Source: Saccharothrix carnea
GTDB taxonomy: Bacteria > Actinomycetota > Actinomycetes > Mycobacteriales > Pseudonocardiaceae
DNA: 64,000 nucleotides
Direction of reading: 5' to 3'
Assembly (NCBI RefSeq): GCF_003014735.1
Contig: NZ_PYAX01000008.1
Coordinates: 124,001-188,000, forward strand
Under the pieces are notes generated by a model. That model did not search any database, was not told the DNA's origin, and saw only the letters and a list, made by a program, of their open reading frames with translations. Positions 16,787 to 27,447 of the stretch are shown here, in pieces (the first letter of the stretch is position 1; each line of letters begins with the position of its first letter). Position numbers and translations under genes: made by a program.

Positions 16787-18181
16787 TCAGGACACCGACT
16801 GGGGGAACCGGAGCACACGGTCCGGGTCGTAGCGGTGGGCGATGGCGCGCAGTCGGCGGAGGTTGTGGCGGTAGCCCGTCTCCGCCCAGTCCTCCTGTTC
16901 CGGATCGAGGTAGTTGATGTAAGTACCGGTGCCGATCAAGCCCGCCAACGCCGACTGCGCGTCGTCCACCTCCCGCGTCACGTGCTCAGCCGGCAGGTTG
17001 CCGACGGTGCCGAAGACCTCGACGGACGTCGGTGCGCCACGATGCGGGTAAGCGGTGTCGGTTGGGCTCAACCTGTCGATCGCGCCGCCGAGCGCGCCGA
17101 TGATGAGCAGCGCGCTGTCCGTGCCGCGCACCGTGTCGGCCACCGCCGCCGGGTCGTCCCACCCGCTGTCCGCGATGCGTGACGACGCGCGGAAGGCGTT
17201 GCGGGGCGGGTGGCCCTGGGTCATGATCGCCGTCGCGGTCGGGTAGTCGACCTCGGCGTGCTCCAGCGGTCCGTCGACGCCCAGGTGGGCCAGTTCGCCG
17301 AGCAGGAGGGCGGCCGGGCCGATCGAGCAGCCGGTGAGGTCCACCGAACCGTCCGGCAGGACCACGCACGTGCTGGAGATCCCCTCGGGCACCGCGGTGC
17401 TCCACGGTTGCCAGGCGCCGAGCACGTCCGCCGCGGACCCGGCCGGGAACCGGATGCGGAACACGGTCAGCACCTCCGGCACTGGCGCGGTGGCGAACTC
17501 GAACGACGTGACGACGCCGAAGTTGCCGCCGCCTCCGCCGCGCAGTGCCCAGAACAGGTCGGGTTCGCGGTCTTCCGAGGCGGTCACCTCGCGGCTGTCG
17601 ACGGTGACCACCCGGGCGGCACGCAGCCAGTCGCACGTCAGGCCGTACGCGCGGCCGACCCAGCCGAGTCCGCCGCCCAGGGTGAGGCCGGCGATGCCGA
17701 CCGAGGGGCAGTTGCCCAGCGGCAGGCACCGGCCCGCGGCGGCGAGCGCCGCGTAGACGTCACCGAGCCGGGCACCCGCGCCGACCACGGCGGTGCCGTC
17801 CTGCCGCACCTCGACGCCGTCCAGCGGCGCGAGGTCGATCACCAGGCCGTCGTGCGGGGTGGAGTAGGCGGCGTAGCTGTGCCCGCCACCGCGGGGGGCC
17901 ACCCGGAGGCCGGACCGGCGGGCCTCCTCCAGGCAGTGCCGGACGTCCTCGGCCCGCGTGCAGCGGGCGATCGCGGCCGGTCGGTGGTGGTCGAACAGCG
18001 AGTTGAACGGCAGTCGCGCGGTCTCGTACGCCGCGTCACCGGGAAGCAGCAGCTCACCGGCCAAGCGGGCACGCAGCCGCGCCCACCGCGCGGGCCGCGT
18101 CCCCGCGACCGCGCCACCAGCGGCCACCGCCGCACCCGCCCACCGCAACACGTTCCGCCGCGAGACCACCACGCGACCCAT
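16787..18181 (-). CDS. Tat-exported FAD-linked oxidoreductase (berberine-bridge-enzyme type)
   Basis: 464 residues. The N-terminus carries a twin-arginine signal (SRRNVLRW, then an Ala/Gly-rich stretch). The FAD-binding PCMH domain has GGGHSYAAYS with His101 and GNCPSVGIAGLTLGGGLGW with Cys158, the two residues that attach FAD in bicovalent BBE-type oxidases. The C-terminus YINYLDPEQ...YDPDRVLRFPQSV is the usual BBE ending. Such enzymes oxidise sugars, alcohols or alkaloids with oxygen; the substrate is unknown. Export before FAD-folding via Tat is consistent. ATG at 18181 is used; a GTG four codons in is possible. The gene is divergent from an NTF2-like gene across a palindromic operator. 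Confidence 0.9.
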   Translation of the reverse strand: MGRVVVSRRNVLRWAGAAVAAGGAVAGTRPARWARLRARLAGELLLPGDAAYETARLPFNSLFDHHRPAAIARCTRAEDVRHCLEEARRSGLRVAPRGGGHSYAAYSTPHDGLVIDLAPLDGVEVRQDGTAVVGAGARLGDVYAALAAAGRCLPLGNCPSVGIAGLTLGGGLGWVGRAYGLTCDWLRAARVVTVDSREVTASEDREPDLFWALRGGGGGNFGVVTSFEFATAPVPEVLTVFRIRFPAGSAADVLGAWQPWSTAVPEGISSTCVVLPDGSVDLTGCSIGPAALLLGELAHLGVDGPLEHAEVDYPTATAIMTQGHPPRNAFRASSRIADSGWDDPAAVADTVRGTDSALLIIGALGGAIDRLSPTDTAYPHRGAPTSVEVFGTVGNLPAEHVTREVDDAQSALAGLIGTGTYINYLDPEQEDWAETGYRHNLRRLRAIAHRYDPDRVLRFPQSVS

Positions 18182-18237
18182 CCAACAAGGCGCTGAACCG
18201 CACCAGAACCGCTGTTCGGACGTGCGCGGCCCAACCA

Positions 18238-18264
18238 CCGTACATCGTACGGTACACTGTACGG
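18238..18264. promoter_or_regulatory. Palindromic operator overlapping the -10 of the NTF2-like gene
   Basis: A 27-base imperfect palindrome with outer arms CCGTACA and TGTACGG and inner GTAC repeats, matching in 22 of 27 positions. TACACT (18253-18258) sits 7 bases before the ATG at 18266, fitting a -10 of a leaderless transcript. This kind of GTAC-rich palindrome is typical of TetR-type operators; the cognate regulator is not adjacent or is unknown. Confidence 0.6.
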
Positions 18265-18265
18265 C

Positions 18266-18643
18266 ATGACGTTCGTGCCGACCGGTGAAGACGTGGCAGG
18301 TGTGCTCGCGTGGTTCGAGCAGTGGGACGCCTTGGCTGTGGCCAAGGACGTCGAGGCGATGGCCGGGATGGCGTTGTTCCCGGTCAACGCGGTGACCGAA
18401 GGGTCGGCGCAGTCGTGGGACCGGGCCCGGTTCCTCAACGACATGGCGGCGACCCTGGGCGACGGTGACGTGCACATGGAGTCCGTCCGGACGCCGGTGT
18501 TCATCAACGCCGACCTGGTGTTCGTGGTGACCGACGCGACGATCACGGCCGGCGAGTTCACGCAGGCCGTCCGGTACGGCGACCTGCTGGTGAAGGTCGA
18601 CGGCGAGTGGCTGTTCCAGACGATGGTCCAGGGCGGCTGGTAG
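18266..18643 (+). CDS. NTF2-like (SnoaL-type) small protein
   Basis: 125 residues. The pattern of an N-terminal helix (VLAWFEQWDALAVAKDVEAMAGM), followed by strands and ending in YGDLLVKVDGEWLFQTMVQGGW, is typical of NTF2-like proteins, a cone-shaped fold used by isomerases, hydrolases and binding proteins. No catalytic set could be assigned. The ATG follows the operator palindrome directly, so a leaderless mRNA is likely. The gene is divergent from the FAD oxidoreductase and may share its regulation. Confidence 0.78.
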   Translation: MTFVPTGEDVAGVLAWFEQWDALAVAKDVEAMAGMALFPVNAVTEGSAQSWDRARFLNDMAATLGDGDVHMESVRTPVFINADLVFVVTDATITAGEFTQAVRYGDLLVKVDGEWLFQTMVQGGW

Positions 18644-18680
18644 CCGGTACGCGCCAACCGGCAACCTCCCGACTACCACT

Positions 18681-18726
18681 CCGCGCCAACTAACAATCAG
18701 TCTTGACTGTTTGTTAGTTGGCGCGG
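18681..18726. promoter_or_regulatory. 46-bp operator palindrome upstream of the TetR-atuA-like operon
   Basis: Two 22-base arms (18681-18702 and 18705-18726) separated by TT, with a single mismatch. The centre reads CAGTCTTGACTG and the arms contain CTAACAA. TTGACT (18703-18708) lies inside the centre and could be the -35 box; AACACT (18727-18732) could be a weak -10 placed 7 bases before the TetR ATG. It is the obvious binding site for the TetR protein encoded 14 bases downstream. Confidence 0.85.
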
Positions 18727-18739
18727 AACACTCGGTGCC

Positions 18740-19339
18740 ATGTCCACCGACACCGGGCAGCGGGAAACCCGGCGCCAGGCCGACCGCAGCCGCGAGACCC
18801 GGCGCAAGCTCATGGAGGCCACCGTCGAGTGCCTGGTCGAGCGGGGCTGGGCGGGCACGACGACGACCGTGGTGGCCGAGCGCGCCGGTGTGTCGCGCGG
18901 CGCTCAGCTGCACCACTTCCGCACCCGCGGTGAACTGGTCGCCGCCGCGGTCGAGCACCTGGGCGCGGAGAGCGTCCTCGACCTGAAAGAGCGCGCACGG
19001 CAGGTCAACGGCAGCGTCGTCGCCGTGGTCGAGCTGATCGCCGACTTCTACGCCAGCGACCTGTTCACCGCCGCGCTCGAACTGTGGGTCGCCGCACGCA
19101 CCGACCCCGACTTGAAGACCGTGGTGGTGCCCCTGGAGGTCCGCCTCGGCCGCGAGACGCACCGCCTGGCCGTCGAACTGCTGGGCGCCGACGAGACCGA
19201 GCCGGGCGTCCGCGAGACCGTGCAGCTCACTTTGGACCTGGTGCGCGGTCTGGCGCTGGCCAACCAGCTCACCGACGACGGCAAGCGGCGGAGCCGGATC
19301 ATCCGGCACTGGGCGCGGATCCTGGAGGAGTCGCTGTGA
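18740..19339 (+). CDS. TetR-family transcriptional regulator
   Basis: 199 residues. The N-terminal helix-turn-helix is clear: [40 protein letters not shown] carries the usual TetR spacing (helices 1-3, about residues 15-56). The C-terminal domain, rich in L, V and D, would bind a ligand, probably an acyl-CoA judging from the operon. It is the first gene of a unit of eight, ends in a GTGA overlap with the next gene, and lies directly behind a near-perfect 46-bp palindrome, so autoregulation is likely. No ribosome binding site is visible, in line with a leaderless start. Confidence 0.93.
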   Translation: MSTDTGQRETRRQADRSRETRRKLMEATVECLVERGWAGTTTTVVAERAGVSRGAQLHHFRTRGELVAAAVEHLGAESVLDLKERARQVNGSVVAVVELIADFYASDLFTAALELWVAARTDPDLKTVVVPLEVRLGRETHRLAVELLGADETEPGVRETVQLTLDLVRGLALANQLTDDGKRRSRIIRHWARILEESL

Positions 19340-20085
19340 TCGACGAGATCCTGATCGACCTGCACATGGAGAGCGACGTGCTGGACGCACTCGTCGCCCC
19401 GCTGGACGACTGGTCGATCCCGACACCCGCGCCGGGCTGGACGATCGCCCACCAGATCAGCCACCTGAACTGGACCGACCGGATCGCCGCGCTCGCCGCG
19501 CGCGATCCGGGGGCGTTCGCCGAAGCGCTGAAGGGGGCCACGCCGGACATGGTGGACGAGGGCGCGCGCGAACCCGTCACCCTCGAGCAGTGGCGCGCGG
19601 GGCGCGAGGAGGTGGCCGATGCGCTGCGCGCCGTGCCCGAGGGCGCGAAGGTGCCGTGGTTCGGCCCGCCGATGAGCCCCGCCTCGATGGCCACCGCCCG
19701 GTTGATGGAGACCTGGGCGCACGGCCAGGACGTGGCCGACGCGCTCGGCGTGACCCGCGAGCCGACCGACCGGCTCAGGCACGTCGCGCACATCGCGGTC
19801 CGCGCGTTCGGCTGGTCGTTCCTGGTCAACGGGCTGCCGGTGCCGCACACCCCGGTCCGCGTCGAACTCCTCGGCCCGGACGGGGACCTGTGGACCTGGG
19901 GCCCACCCGACGCCGAGGACCGGATCACCGGTCCGGCGCTGGACTTCTGCCTGCTGGCCACCCAGCGCAGGCACCGCGACGACCTCGCCGTGACGGCCGC
20001 CGGCACCAACGCCACCGCGTGGCTGCCCATCGCGCAGGCGTTCGCGGGTCCGCCCGGTCCCGGTCGGGAGAAGGGCGCGCCGTGA
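19336..20085 (+). CDS. TIGR03084-type DinB-like (mycothiol-dependent/maleylpyruvate-isomerase-fold) protein
   Basis: 249 residues. The N-terminal four-helix bundle shows the metal-binding pattern of the DinB/MDMPI superfamily: [15 protein letters not shown] (His), and [14 protein letters not shown] (Trp-x-His) near residue 135. The C-terminal part is a small SCP2-like domain. Actinobacterial members of this type (I recall the TIGR03084 label) are often next to AtuA-like genes, as here. The reaction is unknown; a thiol-dependent isomerase or hydratase step on a CoA ester would fit the context but is a guess. It starts within the TetR stop codon (GTGA) and ends in a GTGA overlap. Confidence 0.82.
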   Translation: MIDEILIDLHMESDVLDALVAPLDDWSIPTPAPGWTIAHQISHLNWTDRIAALAARDPGAFAEALKGATPDMVDEGAREPVTLEQWRAGREEVADALRAVPEGAKVPWFGPPMSPASMATARLMETWAHGQDVADALGVTREPTDRLRHVAHIAVRAFGWSFLVNGLPVPHTPVRVELLGPDGDLWTWGPPDAEDRITGPALDFCLLATQRRHRDDLAVTAAGTNATAWLPIAQAFAGPPGPGREKGAP

Positions 20086-21323
20086 TCCGCATCGGCAACG
20101 CCTCCGGCTTCTACGGCGACCGGTTCTCCGCGGTCCGCGAGATGTTGACCGGCGGCGACCTCGACGTGCTCACCGGCGACTACCTGGCCGAGCTGACCAT
20201 GCTCATCCTGGGCCGCGACCGGGCGAAGGACGCGAGCCTCGGCTACGCCCGCACGTTCCTGCGCCAGCTGGAGGAGAACCTGGCCGACGCGCTGGCCCGC
20301 GGCGTGAAGATCGTGTCCAACGCGGGCGGGCTGAACCCGGAAGGGCTGGCCGAGGCGGTCGACCGGCTCGGGCTCGGCGCGGAAGTCGCCTACGTGACCG
20401 GTGACGACGTGCGCGACCGGTTCCCGGACGCGTTGACCGCCAACGCCTACCTCGGCGCGTGGGGCATCGCGGAGTGCCTGGGCGCCGGCGCGGACGTCGT
20501 GGTCACCGGCCGCGTCACGGACGCGTCGCTCGTCGTCGGACCGGCCGCCGCGCACTTCGGCTGGCGCCGGGACGACTTCGACGCGCTGGCGGGCGCGACG
20601 GTCGCCGGTCACGTGCTGGAGTGCGGCACCCAGGCCACCGGCGGCAACTACTCGTTCTTCACGTCGATCGACGCGACCAGGCCCGGTTTCCCCATCGCGG
20701 AGGTCGAGGCGGACGGCTCGTCGGTCATCACCAAGCACGACGGCACGGGCGGCGCGGTCACCGTCGACACCGTCACCGCGCAACTGCTCTACGAGATCGG
20801 CCCGCCCGCCTACCTCGGGCCGGACGTGGTCAGCCACTTCGACACCATCCGGCTCGACCCGCACGAACGGGGTGTGCGGATCTCCGGGGTGAAGGGCTCG
20901 CCGCCGCCGGACACGCTCAAGGTGTGCCTCAACGAGCTGGGCGGCTTCCGCAACTCGACGACGTTCGTGCTGACCGGGCTGGACGTCGGGGCGAAGGCGG
21001 ACCTGGTCCACCGCCAGCTGGAGTCGGCGGTCGGCGCCGAGGGCCTGACGTGGACCCTGGCCCGGACCGACCACCCCGACGCGGACACCGAGGAGACGGC
21101 CAGCGCGCTGCTCCACGTGACGATCAAAACCTCGGACCCCAAGCGCGCCAAGGCGTTCTCGCGGGCCGGTGTCGAGCTGGCGTTGGCGTCCTACCCGGGT
21201 TTCCACGTCACCGCGCCGCCCGGCGACGGCACGCCGTACGGGGTCTACCGGGCCGCGTACGTGCCGCGTTCGTCGGTGCCGCACCGGGCCGTGCTGCCGG
21301 ACGGGAAGGTGGTCGAGGTATGA
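20082..21323 (+). CDS. Acyclic terpene utilisation AtuA-like protein (DUF1446)
   Basis: 413 residues. It begins [22 protein letters not shown] and contains [48 protein letters not shown] and [14 protein letters not shown], all hallmarks of DUF1446/AtuA proteins. In Pseudomonas, atuA belongs to the citronellol/geraniol degradation operon, but its biochemical step is not established. Here it sits with an acyl-CoA carboxylase and two acyl-CoA dehydrogenases, so a CoA-ester substrate is likely. Proteobacterial AtuA has a C-terminal extra domain that here is encoded by the next gene, with an ATGA overlap. Confidence 0.9.
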   Translation: MIRIGNASGFYGDRFSAVREMLTGGDLDVLTGDYLAELTMLILGRDRAKDASLGYARTFLRQLEENLADALARGVKIVSNAGGLNPEGLAEAVDRLGLGAEVAYVTGDDVRDRFPDALTANAYLGAWGIAECLGAGADVVVTGRVTDASLVVGPAAAHFGWRRDDFDALAGATVAGHVLECGTQATGGNYSFFTSIDATRPGFPIAEVEADGSSVITKHDGTGGAVTVDTVTAQLLYEIGPPAYLGPDVVSHFDTIRLDPHERGVRISGVKGSPPPDTLKVCLNELGGFRNSTTFVLTGLDVGAKADLVHRQLESAVGAEGLTWTLARTDHPDADTEETASALLHVTIKTSDPKRAKAFSRAGVELALASYPGFHVTAPPGDGTPYGVYRAAYVPRSSVPHRAVLPDGKVVEV

Positions 21324-21640
21324 GGGTTCCACTCGGAACGATCGCCGGCGCGCGCTCCGGCGACAAGGGCGGTGACGCCAACCTCGGCGTGTGGGTGCGG
21401 ACGGACGCGCAGTACGAGTGGCTGCGCGCGGAGCTGACCGTGGCACGCCTGAAAGAGCTGCTGCCGGAGGCCGGCGAGGTCGACCGGTACGAGCTGCCGA
21501 ACCTCAAGGCGCTGAACTTCGTGCTGCACGGCCTGCTCGGTGAAGGCGTCTCCTCCTCCACCCGCTTCGACCCGCAGGCCAAGGCGCTGGGCGAGTGGCT
21601 GCGCTCCCGGCACGTCGAGATCCCGGAGGAGCTGCGGTGA
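21320..21640 (+). CDS. AtuA-like C-terminal domain protein (small partner)
   Basis: 106 residues. The start VPLGTIAGARSGDKGGDANLGVWVR is the signature of the domain that in many AtuA homologues forms the C-terminus of a single chain; here it is a separate polypeptide. The ATGA overlap with the preceding gene ensures equal synthesis, so the two products probably form one complex. No independent catalytic function is known to me. The stop overlaps the GTG of the acyl-CoA dehydrogenase gene. Confidence 0.87.
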   Translation: MRVPLGTIAGARSGDKGGDANLGVWVRTDAQYEWLRAELTVARLKELLPEAGEVDRYELPNLKALNFVLHGLLGEGVSSSTRFDPQAKALGEWLRSRHVEIPEELR

Positions 21641-22791
21641 CCGCCACGTCGGAGCTGTTCGAGACACCTGAGCGCGGTGACCTGCGGGCGATGGTGCGCA
21701 AGTTCACCGAGCAGGAGGTCGTGCCGCACCTGTCCGACTGGGAACGCGCCGGTGAGCTGCCCCGATCGCTGCACCGCAAGGCGGCGGAGGTCGGGTTGCT
21801 GGGCCTCGGGTTCGCGGAGGACGTCGGTGGCGCGGGCGACCTGCTCGACACGATCGTGGCCACCGAGGAGCTGATCCAGGCCGGCGGGTCGTCCGGGCTG
21901 GTCGCCGGGCTGCTCACGCACGGCATCGCGCTGCCGCACATCGTGGACGCCGGTGGCCCCGACCTGGTCGACCGGTTCGTGCGGCCGACGCTGGCGGGTG
22001 AGCTGATCGGGTCGCTCGCGATCACCGAACCGGGTGGTGGTTCGGATGTGGCGGCGCTGCGCACCACGGCCCGTCGTGACGGTGACTCGTACGTGGTGAA
22101 CGGGACCAAGACGTTCATCACTTCGGGTAGTCGTGCGGATTTCGTGACGACGGCCGTGCGGACCGGTGGTCCCGGCTACCAGGGCGTGAGCCTGTTGGTG
22201 GTCGAGAAGGGCACGCCCGGGTTCACCGTGGACCGGCGGCTGGAGAAGATGGGTTGGCACTGCTCCGACACCGCCGAGTTGTCCTTCGTGGATGCCCGGG
22301 TGCCCGCGGCGAACCTGGTGGGGCCGGAGAACGCCGGGTTCGCGCTGATCATGCGGCAGTTCCAGGTGGAGCGGATCTCGCTGGCGGTGCAGGCTTACGC
22401 GACCGCTCAGCGCTGCCTCGACCTCACGCTGGCGTACGTGCGTCAGCGCGAGACGTTCGGCAAGCCGCTCATCGCGCGCCAGGTGGTCCGCCACCGGCTC
22501 GTGGAGATGGCGCAGCGCATCGACCTCGCCCGCACGTACACGCGCGAGGTGGCGGTGAAGGTGCTGGCCGGCGAGGAAGTCGTGGCGCAGGTGTGCTTCG
22601 CGAAGAACGCGGCCGTGGAGGCGTGTTCGTTCGTCGTGGACGCGGCGGTCCAGCTGCACGGCGGCGCTGGTTATCTCCGCGTTACGGAGGTCGAGCGACA
22701 CTACAGAGACGCGCGGATCCTCGGCATCGGGGGCGGTGCGACCGAGGTGATGACGGAGCTGGCGGCACGGCGATTGGGGTACACGGCATGA
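21637..22791 (+). CDS. Acyl-CoA dehydrogenase (first of two)
   Basis: 384 residues. Typical ACAD layout: alpha-helical N-terminus, AITEPGGGSDVAALRTTAR (FAD/substrate loop) and TKTFITSGSRADF in the middle, C-terminal VQLHGGAGYLRVTEVERHYRDARIL with GGATEV, where the Glu matches the catalytic base of medium-chain dehydrogenases. It forms a trans-2-enoyl-CoA and passes electrons to ETF. The order ACAD, carboxyltransferase, biotin carboxylase, ACAD equals, from memory, fadE13-accD2-accA2-fadE12 of M. tuberculosis. GTG start inside the preceding stop. Confidence 0.92.
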   Translation: MTATSELFETPERGDLRAMVRKFTEQEVVPHLSDWERAGELPRSLHRKAAEVGLLGLGFAEDVGGAGDLLDTIVATEELIQAGGSSGLVAGLLTHGIALPHIVDAGGPDLVDRFVRPTLAGELIGSLAITEPGGGSDVAALRTTARRDGDSYVVNGTKTFITSGSRADFVTTAVRTGGPGYQGVSLLVVEKGTPGFTVDRRLEKMGWHCSDTAELSFVDARVPAANLVGPENAGFALIMRQFQVERISLAVQAYATAQRCLDLTLAYVRQRETFGKPLIARQVVRHRLVEMAQRIDLARTYTREVAVKVLAGEEVVAQVCFAKNAAVEACSFVVDAAVQLHGGAGYLRVTEVERHYRDARILGIGGGATEVMTELAARRLGYTA

Positions 22792-24383
22792 CAGCGTTGC
22801 GCACGGCGGTGGACAGCCGGTCGCCCGAGTACGCGCGGAACCGGGAGGCGTTGCTGGCCAGGCTCGCGGAGCTGGACGCCGAGCAGGCCAAGGCGCTCGC
22901 GGGCGGTGGGCCGAAGTACACCGAGCGGCACCACAAGCGCGGCAAGTTGCTGGCCCGGGAGCGGATCGAGCTGCTGGTCGACCCCGACAGCCCGTTCCTG
23001 GAGCTGTCGCCGCTGGCCGCGTGGGGCACCGACTACCCCGTGGGCGCGAGCGTGGTGACCGGGATCGGGGTGGTCGAGGGCGTCGAGTGCGTGATCGTGG
23101 CCAACGACCCGACCGTGCGCGGCGGTGCGAGCAACCCGTGGACGTTGCGCAAGACGTTCCGGGCCAACGACATCGCGCTGCAGAACCGGTTGCCGCTGAT
23201 CGGGCTGGTCGAGTCCGGCGGGGCGGACCTGCCGAGCCAGAGCGAGATCTTCATCCCGGGCGGGCGGGCGTTCCGCGACCTGACCAGGCTGTCGGCGGCG
23301 GGCATCCCGACGATCAGCACGGTGTTCGGCAACGCGACGGCCGGTGGTGCGTACGTGCCGGGCATGTCGGACTACGTGGTGATGATCAAGGAGCGCTCGA
23401 AGGTGTTCCTCGGCGGGCCGCCGCTGGTGAAGATGGCCACCGGCGAGGAGTCCGACGACGAGTCGCTCGGCGGCGCGCGGATGCACGGCACCACGTCCGG
23501 GCTGGCCGATTTCGTGGCCGAGGACGAGGTGGACGCGATCCGGCTGACCCGGCGCGTGGTGGCCCGGCTGAACCGGCGCAAGCTCGGTCCCGCGCCGAAG
23601 GCCGTCGAACCGCCGCTGCACGACGAGGAGGAGTTGCTCGGGCTCGTGCCGACCGACCTGCGCGTGCCGTTCGACCCGCGCGAGGTGATCGCCCGGATCG
23701 TGGACGGGTCGCGGTTCGACGAGTTCAAGCCCGACTACGGCGGCAGCCTGGTCACCGGGTGGGCCGACCTGCACGGCTACCCGATCGGGGTGCTGGCCAA
23801 CGCGCGCGGCGTGCTGTTCAGCGAGGAGGCGCAGAAGGCCACGCAGTTCATCCAGCTGGCCAATTCCAGCGACACCCCGTTGCTGTTCCTGCAGAACACG
23901 ACCGGGTACATGGTCGGCGCCCAGTACGAGCAGGGCGGGATCATCAAGCACGGCGCGATGATGATCAACGCGGTGTCGAACAGCCGGGTGCCCCACCTGA
24001 CGGTGGTGATGGGCGCGTCGTACGGCGCGGGCAACTACGGCATGTGCGGCCGGGCGTACGACCCGAGGTTCCTGTTCACCTGGCCCAACGCCAAGTCGGC
24101 CGTGATGGGCCCGAAGCAGCTGGCGGGTGTGCTGTCGATCGTGGCGCGGCAGGCCGCCGCCGCGAAGGGGCAGGACTACGACGAGGAGCACGACGCGGCC
24201 ATGCGCGAGATGGTGGAGGGCCAGATCGAGCAGCAGTCGCCGGCCGCCTTCCTGTCCGGCCGGCTCTACGACGACGGGGTGATCGACCCGCGCGACACCC
24301 GCACCGTGCTGGGCCTGTGCCTGTCGGCGATCCACAGCGGACCGATCGAGGGCGCCGAGGGCTACGGCGTCTTCCGGATGTGA
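22788..24383 (+). CDS. Acyl-CoA carboxylase carboxyltransferase (beta) subunit, MCC/AccD2-like
   Basis: 531 residues. N- and C-terminal crotonase-like carboxyltransferase domains are present, with GGASNPWTLRKTFRANDIA, IFGNATAGGAYVPGMSDY-type oxyanion loops (here VFGNATAGGAYVPG) and MGASYGAGNYGMCGRAYDP. These resemble methylcrotonyl-/geranyl-CoA carboxylase beta subunits more than acetyl- or propionyl-CoA carboxylase. It transfers CO2 from biotin to the acyl-CoA. Paired with the biotin carboxylase gene 7 bases downstream, and with ATGA coupling to the upstream dehydrogenase. Confidence 0.92.
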   Translation: MTALRTAVDSRSPEYARNREALLARLAELDAEQAKALAGGGPKYTERHHKRGKLLARERIELLVDPDSPFLELSPLAAWGTDYPVGASVVTGIGVVEGVECVIVANDPTVRGGASNPWTLRKTFRANDIALQNRLPLIGLVESGGADLPSQSEIFIPGGRAFRDLTRLSAAGIPTISTVFGNATAGGAYVPGMSDYVVMIKERSKVFLGGPPLVKMATGEESDDESLGGARMHGTTSGLADFVAEDEVDAIRLTRRVVARLNRRKLGPAPKAVEPPLHDEEELLGLVPTDLRVPFDPREVIARIVDGSRFDEFKPDYGGSLVTGWADLHGYPIGVLANARGVLFSEEAQKATQFIQLANSSDTPLLFLQNTTGYMVGAQYEQGGIIKHGAMMINAVSNSRVPHLTVVMGASYGAGNYGMCGRAYDPRFLFTWPNAKSAVMGPKQLAGVLSIVARQAAAAKGQDYDEEHDAAMREMVEGQIEQQSPAAFLSGRLYDDGVIDPRDTRTVLGLCLSAIHSGPIEGAEGYGVFRM

Positions 24384-24390
24384 GGGCGCG

Positions 24391-26252
<1,862 letters not shown>

Positions 26253-26256
<4 letters not shown>

Positions 26257-27446
26257 CGATCAACTTCACCGAGAGCGAAGAGCGGCGGGCGTTGCGCCGG
26301 GCCGTCGCCGACCTCGCCGGCAAGTACGGCCAGGAGTACTTCACCGCCAAGGCGAAGGCGGGGGAGAAGACCGACGAGCTGTGGGCCGAGGCGGGCAGGC
26401 TCGGCTACCTCGGCGTGGCCGTGCCCGAGGAGTACGGCGGCGGTGGGGGCGGGATCGGCGACCTGGCCGCCGTGTGCGAGGAGTTGGCCAGGGCGGGCTG
26501 CCCGCTGCTGCTGACCGTCGTCTCGCCCGCCATCTGCGCCACGGTCATCGCCCGCTTCGGCACGGCCGAGCAGAAGCGGCGGTGGCTTCCCGGGTTCGCG
26601 GACGGCACCACCAAGATGGCCTTCGCCATCACCGAGTCGGACGCGGGCTCCAACTCGCACCAGCTGTCCACCTCCCTCCGCCGCGACGGCGACGAGTGGG
26701 TCCTGGGCGGCGGCAAGACGTTCATCTCCGGCGTGGACGAGGTCGAGGCGGTCATGGTGGTGGCCCGGCACGTCGCCCCGGGTGCGGGTGCCCCGCAGGA
26801 CGCCGGCTCGGGTCGTCGGTTGCTCCTCCCCTCGTTGGTGATCGTGCCGACGAACGCGCCCGGCTTCACCTACCGGCACATCCCGATGGAGGTGCTGTCG
26901 CCGGAGAAGCAGTTCACCTGCTTCTTCGACGACGTGCGCCTGCCGTCCGACGCGCTGGTCGGCTCCGAGGACGCGGGGTTGGCCCAGCTGTTCGCCGGGC
27001 TCAACCCGGAGCGGATCATGGCGGCGTCCTTCGCCACCGGCATGGCCCGCCGCGCACTCGACCAGGCGAGCGAGTACGCCCGCACGAGGACCGTCTGGGA
27101 CACGCCGATCGGCGCGCACCAGGGCATCGCGCACCCGTTGGCGCAGTGCGCGATCCAGGTCGAGCTGGCAAGGCTGATGACCCAGAAAGCCGCGGCTCTC
27201 TACGACGCTGGGGAGGACCGGGCTGCTGGTGAGGCGGCCAACATGGCCAAGTACGCGGCGGGGGAGGCGGTGGCGGGGGCGGTGGACCAGGCCATCCAGG
27301 TCCACGGCGGCAACGGGCTGTCGTCCGAGTACGGACTGGGCGCCATGCTGGCCGCGTCCCGGTTGTCCCGCATCGCCCCGGTCAGCCGGGAAATGATCCT
27401 GAACTTCGTGGCGCAGCACACGTTGAAGTTGCCGCGCTCCTATTGA
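26253..27446 (+). CDS. Acyl-CoA dehydrogenase (second of two)
   Basis: 397 residues. It shows PEEYGGGGGGIGDLA, AFAITESDAGSNSHQLST, GGKTFISGVDEVEA and IQVHGGNGLSSEYGLG; the Glu in PVSREMI occupies the catalytic-base position. It resembles the fadE12-type partner of accA2 clusters. Having two different ACADs around one carboxylase suggests consecutive or branched oxidation of the same carbon skeleton. GTGA overlap with the carboxylase gene; one base separates its stop from the stop of the convergent regulator gene. Confidence 0.91.
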
Positions 27447-27447
27447 G

